From Streptomyces tailanensis (lineage in GTDB: Bacteria; Actinomycetota; Actinomycetes; Streptomycetales; Streptomycetaceae), in assembly GCF_008386495.1 (NCBI RefSeq), contig NZ_VTHJ01000007.1:1-64000 (forward strand): 64,000 nt of DNA, in the 5' to 3' direction. The notes under the pieces were generated by a model that was not told the origin of the DNA, made no database searches, and saw nothing but the letters and a program-made list of their open reading frames with translations. The translations under genes were made by a program, and so were the position numbers. This document shows, in pieces, positions 7,522 through 16,341 of this stretch. Position 1 is the first letter of the stretch, and each line of letters begins with the position of its first letter.

Positions 7522-8078
7522 GCGCGCGATCCGGAGGAGCCGGCCCGCTGCGCAGACTCGTCGTGCTGCGGCACGCCAAGTCCGCCTGGCCGGTGGGCGT
7601 GCCCGACCACGAGCGGCCCCTGGCGCCGCGCGGCCGCCGCGACGCCCCCGCCGCCGGCCGGGCACTCGCCGAGGCGGATTGCCTGCCCGACCTCGCCCTG
7701 TGCTCCACGGCCGTACGGGCCCGGCAGACCTGGGAGCTGGCCTCCGCGCAGTGGGGCACGCCGCCACCCGCACGGCACGATCCACGGCTGTACGCGGCGG
7801 ATGTGCCGGAGTTGCTCGACGTGGTGCGCGAGGCGCCCGACCAGGTGCGCACCCTGCTGCTCGTCGGGCACAACCCCGGCCTGGAGGAGCTGGTACTGGA
7901 CCTCGCCGGGGACGCTCTCGACGACGCGCTGGATGACGTACGGACGAAGTTCCCCACCTCGGCGATCGCGATCCTCGCCTGGCACGGCGACTCGTGGGCC
8001 TCGCTCGCCCCGGGCACGGCACTCCTGACGGACATGATCGTGGCCCGGGGGAAAAAGAAGGGGAAGAAGGAGGCCTGA
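7518..8078 (+). CDS. SixA-type histidine phosphatase
   Basis: A 186-residue member of the histidine phosphatase (phosphoglycerate mutase-like) superfamily. The catalytic RHAK motif is at residues 18-21 (His19), followed by ALCSTAVRARQTWELA and LLLVGHNPGLEEL, which supplies the second histidine. SixA-type proteins remove phosphate from phosphohistidine in small targets. The C-terminus is unusually lysine-rich (RGKKKGKKEA). It is coupled to the CysS-like gene upstream. Confidence 0.82.
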   Translation: MSARSGGAGPLRRLVVLRHAKSAWPVGVPDHERPLAPRGRRDAPAAGRALAEADCLPDLALCSTAVRARQTWELASAQWGTPPPARHDPRLYAADVPELLDVVREAPDQVRTLLLVGHNPGLEELVLDLAGDALDDALDDVRTKFPTSAIAILAWHGDSWASLAPGTALLTDMIVARGKKKGKKEA

Positions 8079-8146
8079 CCGGGCACCTGACCGCCCCGGA
8101 CGAGGCCCGGCGCTCAGGCGTCCCGGACTGCGCATAGGGTGGCCGG

Positions 8147-8773
8147 ATGCAGGACGAGTACCGCACCGTCGCCCGCGCCGGCGTGCACGAGACCGAGGTC
8201 AACCGCTCCCGGTTCCTGTGCGCGCTCGCCCCGGCCGCCACCGAGCAGGAGGCCCAGGACTTCGTCGCCGCCGTCCGCAAGGAGCACGCCGACGCCACGC
8301 ACAACTGCTACGCGTACGTCATCGGCGCCGACGCCGCCGTCCAGAAGGCGAGCGACGACGGCGAGCCCGGCGGCACCGCGGGCGTCCCCATGCTGCAGAT
8401 GCTGATGCGACGGGACATGCGGTACGTCGCCGCCGTCGTCACCCGCTACTACGGCGGCGTCAAGCTGGGCGCCGGCGGCCTCATCAGGGCGTACGGCGGT
8501 GCCGTGGGCGAGGCGCTGGACGCGCTCGGCAGCATCACGCGCCGCCGCTTCCGGCTGGCCACGGTGACCGTCGACCACCAGCGCGCCGGCAAGGTGCAGA
8601 ACGACCTGCGCGCCACCGGCCGCGAGGTCCGCGACGTCCGCTACGACGAGGCCGTCACCATCGAGATCGGGCTCCCCGACGCCGACGTGGACGCCTTCCG
8701 CGCCTGGCTCGCCGACGCCACCGCGGGCACGGCGGGGTTCGAACTCGGGGGAGAGGCGTACGGGGACGCGTGA
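8147..8773 (+). CDS. YigZ/IMPACT-family protein
   Basis: A 208-residue protein with the UPF0029/IMPACT N-terminal domain: VNRSRFLCALAPAATEQEAQ, THNCYAYVIG, SDDGEPGGTAGVPML and VVTRYYGGVKLGAGGLIRAY. A smaller C-terminal domain follows. The family is conserved from bacteria to eukaryotes; eukaryotic IMPACT modulates translation control, and the bacterial role is unsettled. It is co-directional with the preceding phosphatase at a spacing of about 70 bp. Confidence 0.85.
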   Translation: MQDEYRTVARAGVHETEVNRSRFLCALAPAATEQEAQDFVAAVRKEHADATHNCYAYVIGADAAVQKASDDGEPGGTAGVPMLQMLMRRDMRYVAAVVTRYYGGVKLGAGGLIRAYGGAVGEALDALGSITRRRFRLATVTVDHQRAGKVQNDLRATGREVRDVRYDEAVTIEIGLPDADVDAFRAWLADATAGTAGFELGGEAYGDA

Positions 8774-8791
8774 AAGCGCCCTAGGCCTGAC

Positions 8792-9285
8792 CTAGGGGGT
8801 GTGGTGCTCGCACGACGTGCATCGGATCGGCCGGGTTGGCCCGGTCAGTTGGTGGATGCGTTCCAGCCGGTAGGTGAGCGCTCGCACGCTGAGGGCCAGC
8901 CGACGCGCCGCCTCGGCCGCCGTGCAGCCCGACTCGAAGTACGCCTCCAGTGTTCGTAGCAGGGGTTCGGCGCCGCCGCGGGCGTCGCGCAGGGGGCTCA
9001 GCACGAGGTCGGCCATGGCCTGCCGGTCGCGCGCGAGCACCGGATGGACGAGCAGGTCGGCGGCGTGCGCCACCGGCGCGTCGAGCGCCAGCCGGTCGGC
9101 GAGTTCGAGCGTGCTCAGCGCCTCCTCGTAGGAGTGGACCACCCCGCCCGCGCCGGGCTGAGGGCGCCCGATGGCCACGCGGCTGCCGTGCGTCGCCGCG
9201 TGCGCCTGCTTGGCGAAGAACGCGAGCACCTCGTCCTGGTCGCCGGGCGCGATGCAGATCAGCTCCGGCGTGCTGCCGGGCCGAC
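8792..9285 (-). pseudogene. CdaR/PucR-type regulator remnant, truncated at both ends
   Basis: On the minus strand, GSTPELICIAPGDQDEVLAF through LLRTLEAYFESGCTAAEAAR and LALSVRALTYRLERIHQLTG is the C-terminal part of a CdaR/PucR-type regulator ending in its helix-turn-helix. Everything upstream of about 9285 is missing and is replaced by the 3' end of the large gene at 9259-13344. Near 8830 a one-base frameshift turns the expected NPADPMH into another frame, and the usual last 25 or so residues are gone. It is not functional as read. Confidence 0.75.
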
Positions 9286-12200
9286 TGTTGTGCCTTCCCA
9301 CACCCGTGTGAACAGCATGGGCAGCGGGGCGGAGGGCACCGCAGCCAGATGTGACGTCGACCGGTGCTCCCTGGCCAGCGGCAGCAGACCGAGCTTCGAC
9401 GCCTCGATCGGAAGGCGAGGCGGCTTTCGCTCCTGCCATGCCCCCGGCAGGAAGAGGGAGCGGCCCGCTCGCGGCCGGACGGCCCGCAGCACTCGGCCCG
9501 ACGTGCCCAGCTCGGCCTCCGCTGCTTTGAAGCGACTGGGCTTCCACCCGGTCCACGCCTTGACATTGCGGTCTGACGGGTCCGGCAGTGCCAGCAGCAT
9601 CAGGTAGAGCGACGCGGCGTCCTCGCCCAGCCCGAAGGCCTTGGCGCACTCGTCGACGAGACGAGGCACGGACCGCGCGGGGTCCTGTTCCCATCCCGGG
9701 GGCCGCTCGCCGTCGGTGACCAGGTGCTCTCCGAGCGCGGCGAAGTCGTCGCTCAGGAGCAGCCGCAGGTCCGCGAGGGCGGGCAACCCGGAGGGGCTGG
9801 GCAGCCACTGAGAGGGCAGTACGGAGTCGAGGTAGGCGTCCAGGGTGTCCAGCAGAGGATCATCGGGCCCCTTGAGCGCGGCAGGGTCCACACGCAGATG
9901 ACGCATGTCGTACACCGTGTCGGCCACCTCCGTGATCGCCGGATGAGCGGTGAGTGCCTCGGTGGAAGGGGGCGGCCCCATCAGGTAGTTGCTCTGCAGT
10001 GAGAAGAGTGTGAGCGGGCCGGGGGCCGAGGCCCGTTCCTCGCACAGCCGGGATATCGCCGCGCCGACCGCGGGGCGCAGTGGGTCGCCGGCCGGGGTGC
10101 GGTAGGCGAGCCAGGCGGCGATCCGCGGCAGGGCCGGCAGCTGCGGTTCGCCCACCAGGCCGGCGCGGTGGGGAGCCAGGCAGTGCGCCCCGGCGGCGAG
10201 GCGGCCGAGGAGGGCGGGTAGCCGCAGGTGGGGCCACCAGCCCTGGGCGCCCCGGCGCCGCTGCCGCGCGAAGGCCGCCTCGCCCTGGGGCGGGAGTGTC
10301 TCCTTGATGGCGAGCGGCAGGAGCGCGGTGGGTACGGGCAGAGGGCGGCCCAGCTCCTCCAGCCACCACTCGGCGGCCCGGTCCACGTCGGGGCCTTTGG
10401 TCCACAGCTGCTCGGGATCGTCGGGAAGGAGTTTGTCGTAGAGAGTGGTGAAGAACGGGGAGCCGAGCGCGGAGGTCAGTGCGGCAACCGCCTGTTCCGC
10501 CTCCTTCTGCCGGATCTTCCAGGGCTCCAGGTCGGTGGAGTAGTGGCCGGAGAGGTAGTCGTCCTCCTCGTCCAACTGGTAGGGCGCGCAGGGGACATAT
10601 GCGGTCAGCAGCACGGCGGCCTCCGCCGGGGAGAGGCCCAGCCGCTCGGCGAAGGCTCCGGCGAGCTCCGGGCGGGCCGGTGCCGGGCCGTGCTCGCGGT
10701 ACAGCTCGGCGAAGCGCGCGAACCAGCCGCCGGGACGCGCCGGCTTCAGTACATGGGCACGCGTGAGCTTCACACCCGCGGAAGCCAGTGGACCGTCCTC
10801 GGGGAAGGCGCCGTCGGGGGAGTACTCCCACAGCGTCCGCCGGGGGTTTCTGCCTCCACCGGTCAGGACGAAGGCGACGGACGTGGCCGTCCGGAAGGCC
10901 TTCCCGGGTAGCGGAGCGTTGATGTCGGTACGGTCCTCGGGCACCTCGCAGTGGACGATCCGCCAGCGGCTCGGCTCACCGGTGACGAAGGGGTGCGCGG
11001 CGTACATCATCAGCGACCGGGCCGCCGAGCCGTCCGCCCTGGAGGAGACGGCGCACAGGGCGAGTGCCGCGGCGCACGCGTGGGTGCGGCGGAACCGGCC
11101 GTCGCGGGGCATGCGGTCGAACGTGGTGGTGGCCTGCGCCAGATCGCCTCCCCAGACGGCGGTTCCGTCCTTCGCGAGCTTCATCATCTGACGGCTCACC
11201 TGGTCCTCCGGCTCTTCCGGACGCGCGTCGCCGGTCGGCGCCATATCACCCTCGCCGGGGGTGAGGCGGCGGACCAGCCGCTCCAGTCCCGCACGGCAGT
11301 TGACGGCCATGACCAGGGAGCGAGCGGCCTGGCTGTGCATCGGCTCGCCCAGTTGCGGCAGCGCTTCGAGGATCGGCCCGCGATTGGGTCCCCGGACACC
11401 CTCACGCTCGACGTAGTAGGGCTGGAGCCTGGTCAGCGACTCCTCCACCTGCGCACGCGAGACGGTGTCGGGCAACTCCTCCATGAGCAGCGGCATGACG
11501 TCCACCGCCGCGAACTCCGAAGCCGCGTCCGTGTCCTTCAGCAGTAGGTCCACCGCCACGCCCACGTGTACGAGACGGCCGAGCAGCAGGACCAGCTCCT
11601 CGAAGTCGACCCCCGTGCGCAGCTTCGCCCGCTCGCGGCCGAACCAGGCGCGGATCTCCTCGTGCCCGATCGGGTTGTCGAACAGCTGAGGGATCCGCTC
11701 CCAGCCCTTGGTGTCGTGCGGCTGGTACCAGGCGTTGGTCGCCAGGTCCTTGGTGGTCATCTCCAGGTCGGCGCGCACCCGTTCCCTCAACTCGCGGGCG
11801 AAGCGCTCGTCCGCCTGCAGGTACGCCAGCTCCGGCCGACGGCTGAGCTGGATGTCGTAGAGCTGCGACGGGCCGAGGAGCTCCGGTGGGTCGGCGACCG
11901 GCGCTCCGTGCTCCAGCAGCAGGTCGATCAGGTCGAGAGGTGTCTTACCGTAGGTGCGTTGGCCGATTCGCCGATAAGGGAACTCCACGGGCACACCGTC
12001 GGCCGCCAGCTTCGGCGCGATCCTCTCGGCGATCTCGTACATGTCGGGCCAGGTGCCTTTCCTGCCGCTGTTCGCCACGACGCACGCGGACAGCCAGGCG
12101 GCAGCCTCGCCGACCGGCAGCCCCGGGACCTCGCCGGTGAGCAGCGCCAGCGCACCGGTGCGCTCCAGCAGCTCCCGCCACAGCCTGGAGCCGTCGTCGA

Positions 12201-13344
12201 ACGGGGGAGGACGCAGGCTCAGCACCTGGCGTACGGCCTCGGGGGCGTGTGTGCCCAGCAGGTCCACGGCCGGGCCCTTGAAGCAGTCGGTCCAGAACTT
12301 GTCGTCGTACAGCGAGACACCGCCGACCGCGAACATCTCCCCCAGCAGGGTGGCCAGTTCCCCCTCGGGTTCGAGACCGGCGGCCCTGGCGAGCTTGCGC
12401 ACATCGACGGCCAGCTGTGGGTACACCTCGGACGACGCCTGGAGGCGGCGGATCACCACCCTGCGGAAGCGCGAGAGGTCCGACTCGGTCGCCACTCCCT
12501 TGACAGCCAGCTCGCGCGCCCAGGCCCGCAGGGCCGTGGCGGAGAGGGCCTTGCCCTCGGCATACGTGAGGTACCGGCCCAGCAGCCACTCCTTGTCGAC
12601 CTTGCGCGCCTGTACCCGCTCGGCGGTGCGGGCGCGCCCGAACCAAGCGGCGGCTGCCGGAAGCTCGCCCTGCCGCAGGGCAAGGTCGGCCATCTCGTCG
12701 AGGAGCGTGATCAGCAGCGCGGGAGCCGACTCCTCCAGGCCCTGGAGGACACTGTCGATGTCGGTCTTGTAGACGACACTCCACTGGCTCGTGCGTTCTT
12801 GCAGGAGCAGGAGCTTCTCGGTCGCCAGCTCCTCAAGGCCGGGGTGGGCGGCGATGAACCGCTCGGGGAAGGGGAGCGCTCCGTCGGAGGGGTCCGGTAT
12901 GCCGGTGGAGAAGCAGCCGTCCGGCTCCCAGAGCTGCCCGCGCATCAGGTGGTCGCGGTACGGGATGAGCTGTTCGGGAAGCAGCTGGGTCAGCGTGCGG
13001 CCGTCGAACCCGGCGTACGTACGGGCCCACAGGCCGCCGTCACCCAGCTCGTCGGTGAGCTCGACGGACTCGGCCTCCAGCGCTTCCCGCCACAGCGGGT
13101 CCGCGTCGGCCAGGGCACGCGGCACGCTGACCCCGGCCGGCGCCCACTCACGCGCCTGCAGACGGCACGCCTCACGGTGCTTGCGCAGATGCGTCCGTGC
13201 CTTCAACAGGGTGACGAGCCCGGGAGCACCCGCGAGCGCGTCGGGAAACCTCTTGAGCCTGCGCCCCTGAGGATTGCGGTAGACGACCTCCAGATGATCC
13301 GTCAGTTCCGCGGTGTACCCGTCCTTTTCCACACGCCTGCCCAT
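9259..13344 (-). CDS. Very large protein of unknown function (1361 aa), probably 3' truncated
   Basis: It has a good ribosome-binding site (GGGGGAAGG, 8 bases before ATG 13344) and continuous protein-like sequence with many helix-rich repeats. The start (GYTAELTDHLEVVYRNPQGR) and general style recall the large DUF4132/WGR-like proteins of Streptomyces, but I cannot confirm the family. No membrane segments or signal peptide are apparent. The last residues (VWEGTTVGPAARRS) run into the truncated CdaR-type remnant, and the protein probably lost its native C-terminus there. It lies 40 bp after a HAD hydrolase gene on the same strand. Confidence 0.65.
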   Translation of the reverse strand: MGRRVEKDGYTAELTDHLEVVYRNPQGRRLKRFPDALAGAPGLVTLLKARTHLRKHREACRLQAREWAPAGVSVPRALADADPLWREALEAESVELTDELGDGGLWARTYAGFDGRTLTQLLPEQLIPYRDHLMRGQLWEPDGCFSTGIPDPSDGALPFPERFIAAHPGLEELATEKLLLLQERTSQWSVVYKTDIDSVLQGLEESAPALLITLLDEMADLALRQGELPAAAAWFGRARTAERVQARKVDKEWLLGRYLTYAEGKALSATALRAWARELAVKGVATESDLSRFRRVVIRRLQASSEVYPQLAVDVRKLARAAGLEPEGELATLLGEMFAVGGVSLYDDKFWTDCFKGPAVDLLGTHAPEAVRQVLSLRPPPFDDGSRLWRELLERTGALALLTGEVPGLPVGEAAAWLSACVVANSGRKGTWPDMYEIAERIAPKLAADGVPVEFPYRRIGQRTYGKTPLDLIDLLLEHGAPVADPPELLGPSQLYDIQLSRRPELAYLQADERFARELRERVRADLEMTTKDLATNAWYQPHDTKGWERIPQLFDNPIGHEEIRAWFGRERAKLRTGVDFEELVLLLGRLVHVGVAVDLLLKDTDAASEFAAVDVMPLLMEELPDTVSRAQVEESLTRLQPYYVEREGVRGPNRGPILEALPQLGEPMHSQAARSLVMAVNCRAGLERLVRRLTPGEGDMAPTGDARPEEPEDQVSRQMMKLAKDGTAVWGGDLAQATTTFDRMPRDGRFRRTHACAAALALCAVSSRADGSAARSLMMYAAHPFVTGEPSRWRIVHCEVPEDRTDINAPLPGKAFRTATSVAFVLTGGGRNPRRTLWEYSPDGAFPEDGPLASAGVKLTRAHVLKPARPGGWFARFAELYREHGPAPARPELAGAFAERLGLSPAEAAVLLTAYVPCAPYQLDEEDDYLSGHYSTDLEPWKIRQKEAEQAVAALTSALGSPFFTTLYDKLLPDDPEQLWTKGPDVDRAAEWWLEELGRPLPVPTALLPLAIKETLPPQGEAAFARQRRRGAQGWWPHLRLPALLGRLAAGAHCLAPHRAGLVGEPQLPALPRIAAWLAYRTPAGDPLRPAVGAAISRLCEERASAPGPLTLFSLQSNYLMGPPPSTEALTAHPAITEVADTVYDMRHLRVDPAALKGPDDPLLDTLDAYLDSVLPSQWLPSPSGLPALADLRLLLSDDFAALGEHLVTDGERPPGWEQDPARSVPRLVDECAKAFGLGEDAASLYLMLLALPDPSDRNVKAWTGWKPSRFKAAEAELGTSGRVLRAVRPRAGRSLFLPGAWQERKPPRLPIEASKLGLLPLAREHRSTSHLAAVPSAPLPMLFTRVWEGTTVGPAARRS

Positions 13345-13384
13345 ACGTCGGCCTTCCCCCGTGGTGCTGGTCGATGATCACACG

Positions 13385-14023
13385 CTACGCCGTGCCACTG
13401 ACACTCCCTTCGGGAGGCAACCAGGTGTCGATGACGGCTGTCAGCTCGTCGCGGTCGGTGAAGACGTGTCCGCTCATACCGGTGGCCTGCGCGGCGCGTA
13501 CGTTCTCCTCACGGTCGTCGACGAAGAGGAAGTCGGCCGGGGCGGCCCGCATGGCGACGACGCAGTGATGGAAGGCCGCTGGGGCCGGCTTCGCCACTTT
13601 GATCTTCCCGGAAAGGGCGACGTGATCCAGATTGTGCAGCCAGGGCTGCGCGGCGAGGAAGGCGTCCGCGTGGTCCGAGGGGATGTTGGACAGCAAGGCG
13701 ACCTCGGCGACGTCGCGGAGGGACTGGACGTAGGCGACCATCCGGTCGTCGACGCGTGACCAACTGTCGATGTCGGTGAGGCGCAGTTCCTCGATCGTGT
13801 CGGCGTCGACGGACAGGGACAGCCGTCGCAGTACGGCGGTCCAGTACTCGGGCGCGGACTGCCGGCCCGCGTCGTAGAGCGGGCGGCAGGCCCAGTAGGC
13901 CGTGGTGAAGGCGTCGGTGGGTACGTGGCAGCGGGCGGCCATCTTTGCCAGGGCGCCCGGGCGTTGGTGGCGGGCGATGACCCCGAAGAGGTCGAACAGA
14001 ACGATGTTCCGGTTGGTGGACAT
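13385..14023 (-). CDS. HAD-superfamily hydrolase
   Basis: The 212-residue protein opens with motif I FDLFGVI (Asp10). It also has motif II LLSNIPSDHA, a lysine in KIKVAKPAP (motif III) and acidic motif IV LFVDDREENVRAA. The second motif I Asp of classical phosphatases is replaced, as is common in haloacid-dehalogenase-like members, so the substrate cannot be predicted. It probably shares a transcript with the large downstream gene. Confidence 0.82.
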   Translation of the reverse strand: MSTNRNIVLFDLFGVIARHQRPGALAKMAARCHVPTDAFTTAYWACRPLYDAGRQSAPEYWTAVLRRLSLSVDADTIEELRLTDIDSWSRVDDRMVAYVQSLRDVAEVALLSNIPSDHADAFLAAQPWLHNLDHVALSGKIKVAKPAPAAFHHCVVAMRAAPADFLFVDDREENVRAAQATGMSGHVFTDRDELTAVIDTWLPPEGSVSGTA

Positions 14024-14054
14024 GGTGGTGGGCTCCTGCGGATCCGAGGGGCGT

Positions 14055-14177
14055 TCAGTGGTTGCATGCCGCCATCTCGCGCGTGCGGTCGGATCCCGTG
14101 CGCAGGACTCCTGCGGCCACGGCGGTGATCGTACAGAGCAGGGTCAGCAGTAAGAAGGCGTGGTTCAGGGCGACGAG
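14055..14177 (-). pseudogene. C-terminal fragment of a membrane transporter (MFS-like)
   Basis: About 39 residues (ALNHAFLLLTLLCTITAVAA, then GVLRTGSDRTRE) look like the last membrane helix and tail of an MFS drug/proton antiporter. Upstream of about 14177 the sequence is no longer protein-like in any frame. Only the 3' end of the gene survives. Confidence 0.5.
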
Positions 14178-14500
14178 TTGGGCCCGGCCGCGCTGAACAA
14201 CTGCGGGACACAGCCGGACAGCCCCAGACCGAACAGCGCCAGCCTGTGAACGCGGCCCATGTCCACGGGGCATCGTCGCCGCGAAGGTGCCATACGCGGA
14301 GGCGGCTGACGGGTTGCCGACCGATCCCTGACGCTTCGGCGTCCGTGATCACCCGAGCGGTGGGCGCGGCGCGGCGTAAGAGATGCGTCAAGGCCGTCGG
14401 AGTCGCCGTAAGAGGGCCGTTAAGGGCGCTTGAATCCGGTCGGATGGCGGGTTCTCTGTACTGGTCCGATCCGTTCTCGAACCTCATCCAGGAGCTTGCG
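14178..14500. other. Upstream region of the kdp operon
   Basis: No gene is evident in these 323 bases. The right half holds repeated CGTAAGAG-like boxes (separate entry) within about 130 bp of the first kdp small ORF. The left half is probably more debris of the transporter gene. Confidence 0.5.
14375..14427. promoter_or_regulatory. Repeated CGTAAGAG boxes upstream of kdp
   Basis: CGTAAGAG occurs at 14375-14382 and 14407-14414, a spacing of 32 bp or about three helical turns. A related CCGTTAAGGG is at 14418-14427. Tandem boxes at this position would suit a response regulator such as the KdpE encoded downstream. The assignment is inferred. Confidence 0.35.
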
Positions 14501-14584
14501 ATGGCCGATGTGGCCTTCGTCGTCGTCACGATCGCGGTGTTCGCGCTGGTGGCTCTCGTCGCCAAGGGGGTGGCGAAGCTTTGA
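14501..14584 (+). CDS. 27-residue membrane peptide preceding kdpF
   Basis: MADVAFVVVTIAVFALVALV followed by AKGVAKL is a single hydrophobic helix with a charged tail. CAGGAG lies 7-8 bases before the ATG. Its TGA overlaps the TTG start of kdpF (TTGA), so it belongs to the kdp operon. It may be an extra small subunit of the pump. Confidence 0.65.
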   Translation: MADVAFVVVTIAVFALVALVAKGVAKL

Positions 14585-14670
14585 CTGCCGAGAACACCAT
14601 CGGTCTCGTCGTGGCCGTCGCCCTGCTGGGCTACCTCGTCCTCGCCCTCGTCTTCCCGGAGAGGTTCTGA
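14581..14670 (+). CDS. kdpF: KdpF, small subunit of the potassium pump
   Basis: A 29-residue single-helix peptide (TAENTIGLVVAVALLGYLVL, then ALVFPERF) with the typical KdpF length and PERF-like end. It starts at TTG, coupled to the preceding small ORF, and is followed 9 bases later by kdpA. KdpF stabilises the KdpABC complex in the membrane. Confidence 0.85.
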   Translation: MTAENTIGLVVAVALLGYLVLALVFPERF

Positions 14671-14679
14671 GCCGCCGCC

Positions 14680-16341
14680 ATGAGTTCCGTACTTGCTGAC
14701 GTGCTCGTGGTGACCGCGCTGATCGGCGCGCTCGCTCTCGTGCACCGTCCCCTCGGCGACTACATGGCCGCCGTCTTCCAGTCCGAGAAGCACCTGCGGG
14801 CCGAGAAGTGGATCTACCGCTCCGTGGGCGCCAACCCGGACGCGGAGATGCGCTGGCCCGCCTACCTGCGCGGAGTGCTGGTCTTCTCCGCGGTGAGCGT
14901 GCTGTTCCTGTACCTGCTGCAGCGGATCCAGGGCAAGTTCCCGCTGTCGCTCGGCTTCAAGCCGATCACCCCGGACCAGGCGTTCAACACGGCCGCCTCC
15001 TTCGTGTCCAACACGAACTGGCAGTCGTACTCCGGCGAGGTGGCGATGAGCCACGTCACCCAGACCATGGGCCTGGCCGTGCAGAACTTCGTCTCCGCGG
15101 CCGTCGGTATCGCCGTCGCGGTGGCGCTGGTACGCGGATTCGCGCGATCCCGCACCGGTGATCTCGGCAACTTCTGGGCGGACCTGGTGCGCTGCGTCAT
15201 CCGCATCCTGGTCCCGATCTCGGTGGTCGCCGCCGTGATCCTCATCGCCTGCGGTGCCGTCCAGAACTTCGGCGACATCCACACCATCACCACCCTGACA
15301 GGCGACAAGCAGGCCATCAGCCCGGGCGCGGTCGCCTCCCAGGAGGCCATCAAGGACGTGGGCACGAACGGCGGCGGCTTCTTCAACGCCAACAGCGCCC
15401 ACCCGTTCGAGAACCCCAACGGTTTCACCAACTGGCTGGAGATCTTCCTGCTGCTGGTCATCCCGTTCTCGCTGCCGCGCACCTTCGGCAGGATGGTCGG
15501 CAACGTCAAGCAGGGCTACGCGATCGTCGGCGCGATGGCGACCATCTGGTTCCTCGGCGTGATCGCCGTGACCTGGATCGAGTATGCCCACCCGGGCACC
15601 GCCTCCCAGCTCGCCGGCGGCGCCATGGAGGGCAAGGAGCAGCGCTTCGGCGAGGGCAACTCCTCGCTGTTCGCGGTCTCCACGACCATGACCTCGACCG
15701 GGTCCGTGAACTCCTTCCACGACTCCTTCAGCGGCCTTTCCGGAGGCGTGCTGCTGCTCGGCATGATGCTGGGCGAGATCGCGCCCGGCGGCGTGGGCTC
15801 CGGCCTGTACGGCATGTTGATCATGGCGATCATCGCGGTGTTCATCGCGGGGCTCATGGTCGGCCGTACGCCCGAGTACCTGGGCAAGAAGATCGGCACC
15901 CGTGAGATCAAGCTGGCCGCCTGCTACATCCTCATCACCCCGACGCTCATGCTGATCGGCACGGCGCTGGCGATGGCGCTGGGCAAGGGCGAGTCGTCGA
16001 TGACGAACATCGGCGCGCACGGCTTCTCCGAGGTGCTCTACGCCTACACCTCGGCCAGCAACAACAACGGCTCGGCCTTCGCGGGCTTCGCGGCGAACAC
16101 CGAGTACCACAACACGATGCTGGGCCTGTGCATGGTGCTGGGCCGCTTCCTGCCGATGGTGTTCGTGCTGGCGCTGGCCGGGTCGCTCGCCGAGCAGAAG
16201 CCGGTCCCGCCCACGGCAGGAACCCTGCGCACCGAGAAGCCGCTGTTCACCGGCCTGTTGGTGGGCGCGATCCTGATCATCACCGGTCTGACGTTCTTCC
16301 CGGCCCTTGCCCTGGGCCCGTTGGCCGAGGGGTTGGCGTGA
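14680..16341 (+). CDS. kdpA: KdpA, potassium-translocating subunit
   Basis: The 553-residue polytopic membrane protein has the K+-channel-like selectivity segments expected of Kdp[57 protein letters not shown] and [12 protein letters not shown]. Length and order match the family. KdpA binds and translocates K+ and works with the KdpB ATPase. The stop overlaps the kdpB start (TGATG). Confidence 0.96.
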   Translation: MSSVLADVLVVTALIGALALVHRPLGDYMAAVFQSEKHLRAEKWIYRSVGANPDAEMRWPAYLRGVLVFSAVSVLFLYLLQRIQGKFPLSLGFKPITPDQAFNTAASFVSNTNWQSYSGEVAMSHVTQTMGLAVQNFVSAAVGIAVAVALVRGFARSRTGDLGNFWADLVRCVIRILVPISVVAAVILIACGAVQNFGDIHTITTLTGDKQAISPGAVASQEAIKDVGTNGGGFFNANSAHPFENPNGFTNWLEIFLLLVIPFSLPRTFGRMVGNVKQGYAIVGAMATIWFLGVIAVTWIEYAHPGTASQLAGGAMEGKEQRFGEGNSSLFAVSTTMTSTGSVNSFHDSFSGLSGGVLLLGMMLGEIAPGGVGSGLYGMLIMAIIAVFIAGLMVGRTPEYLGKKIGTREIKLAACYILITPTLMLIGTALAMALGKGESSMTNIGAHGFSEVLYAYTSASNNNGSAFAGFAANTEYHNTMLGLCMVLGRFLPMVFVLALAGSLAEQKPVPPTAGTLRTEKPLFTGLLVGAILIITGLTFFPALALGPLAEGLA

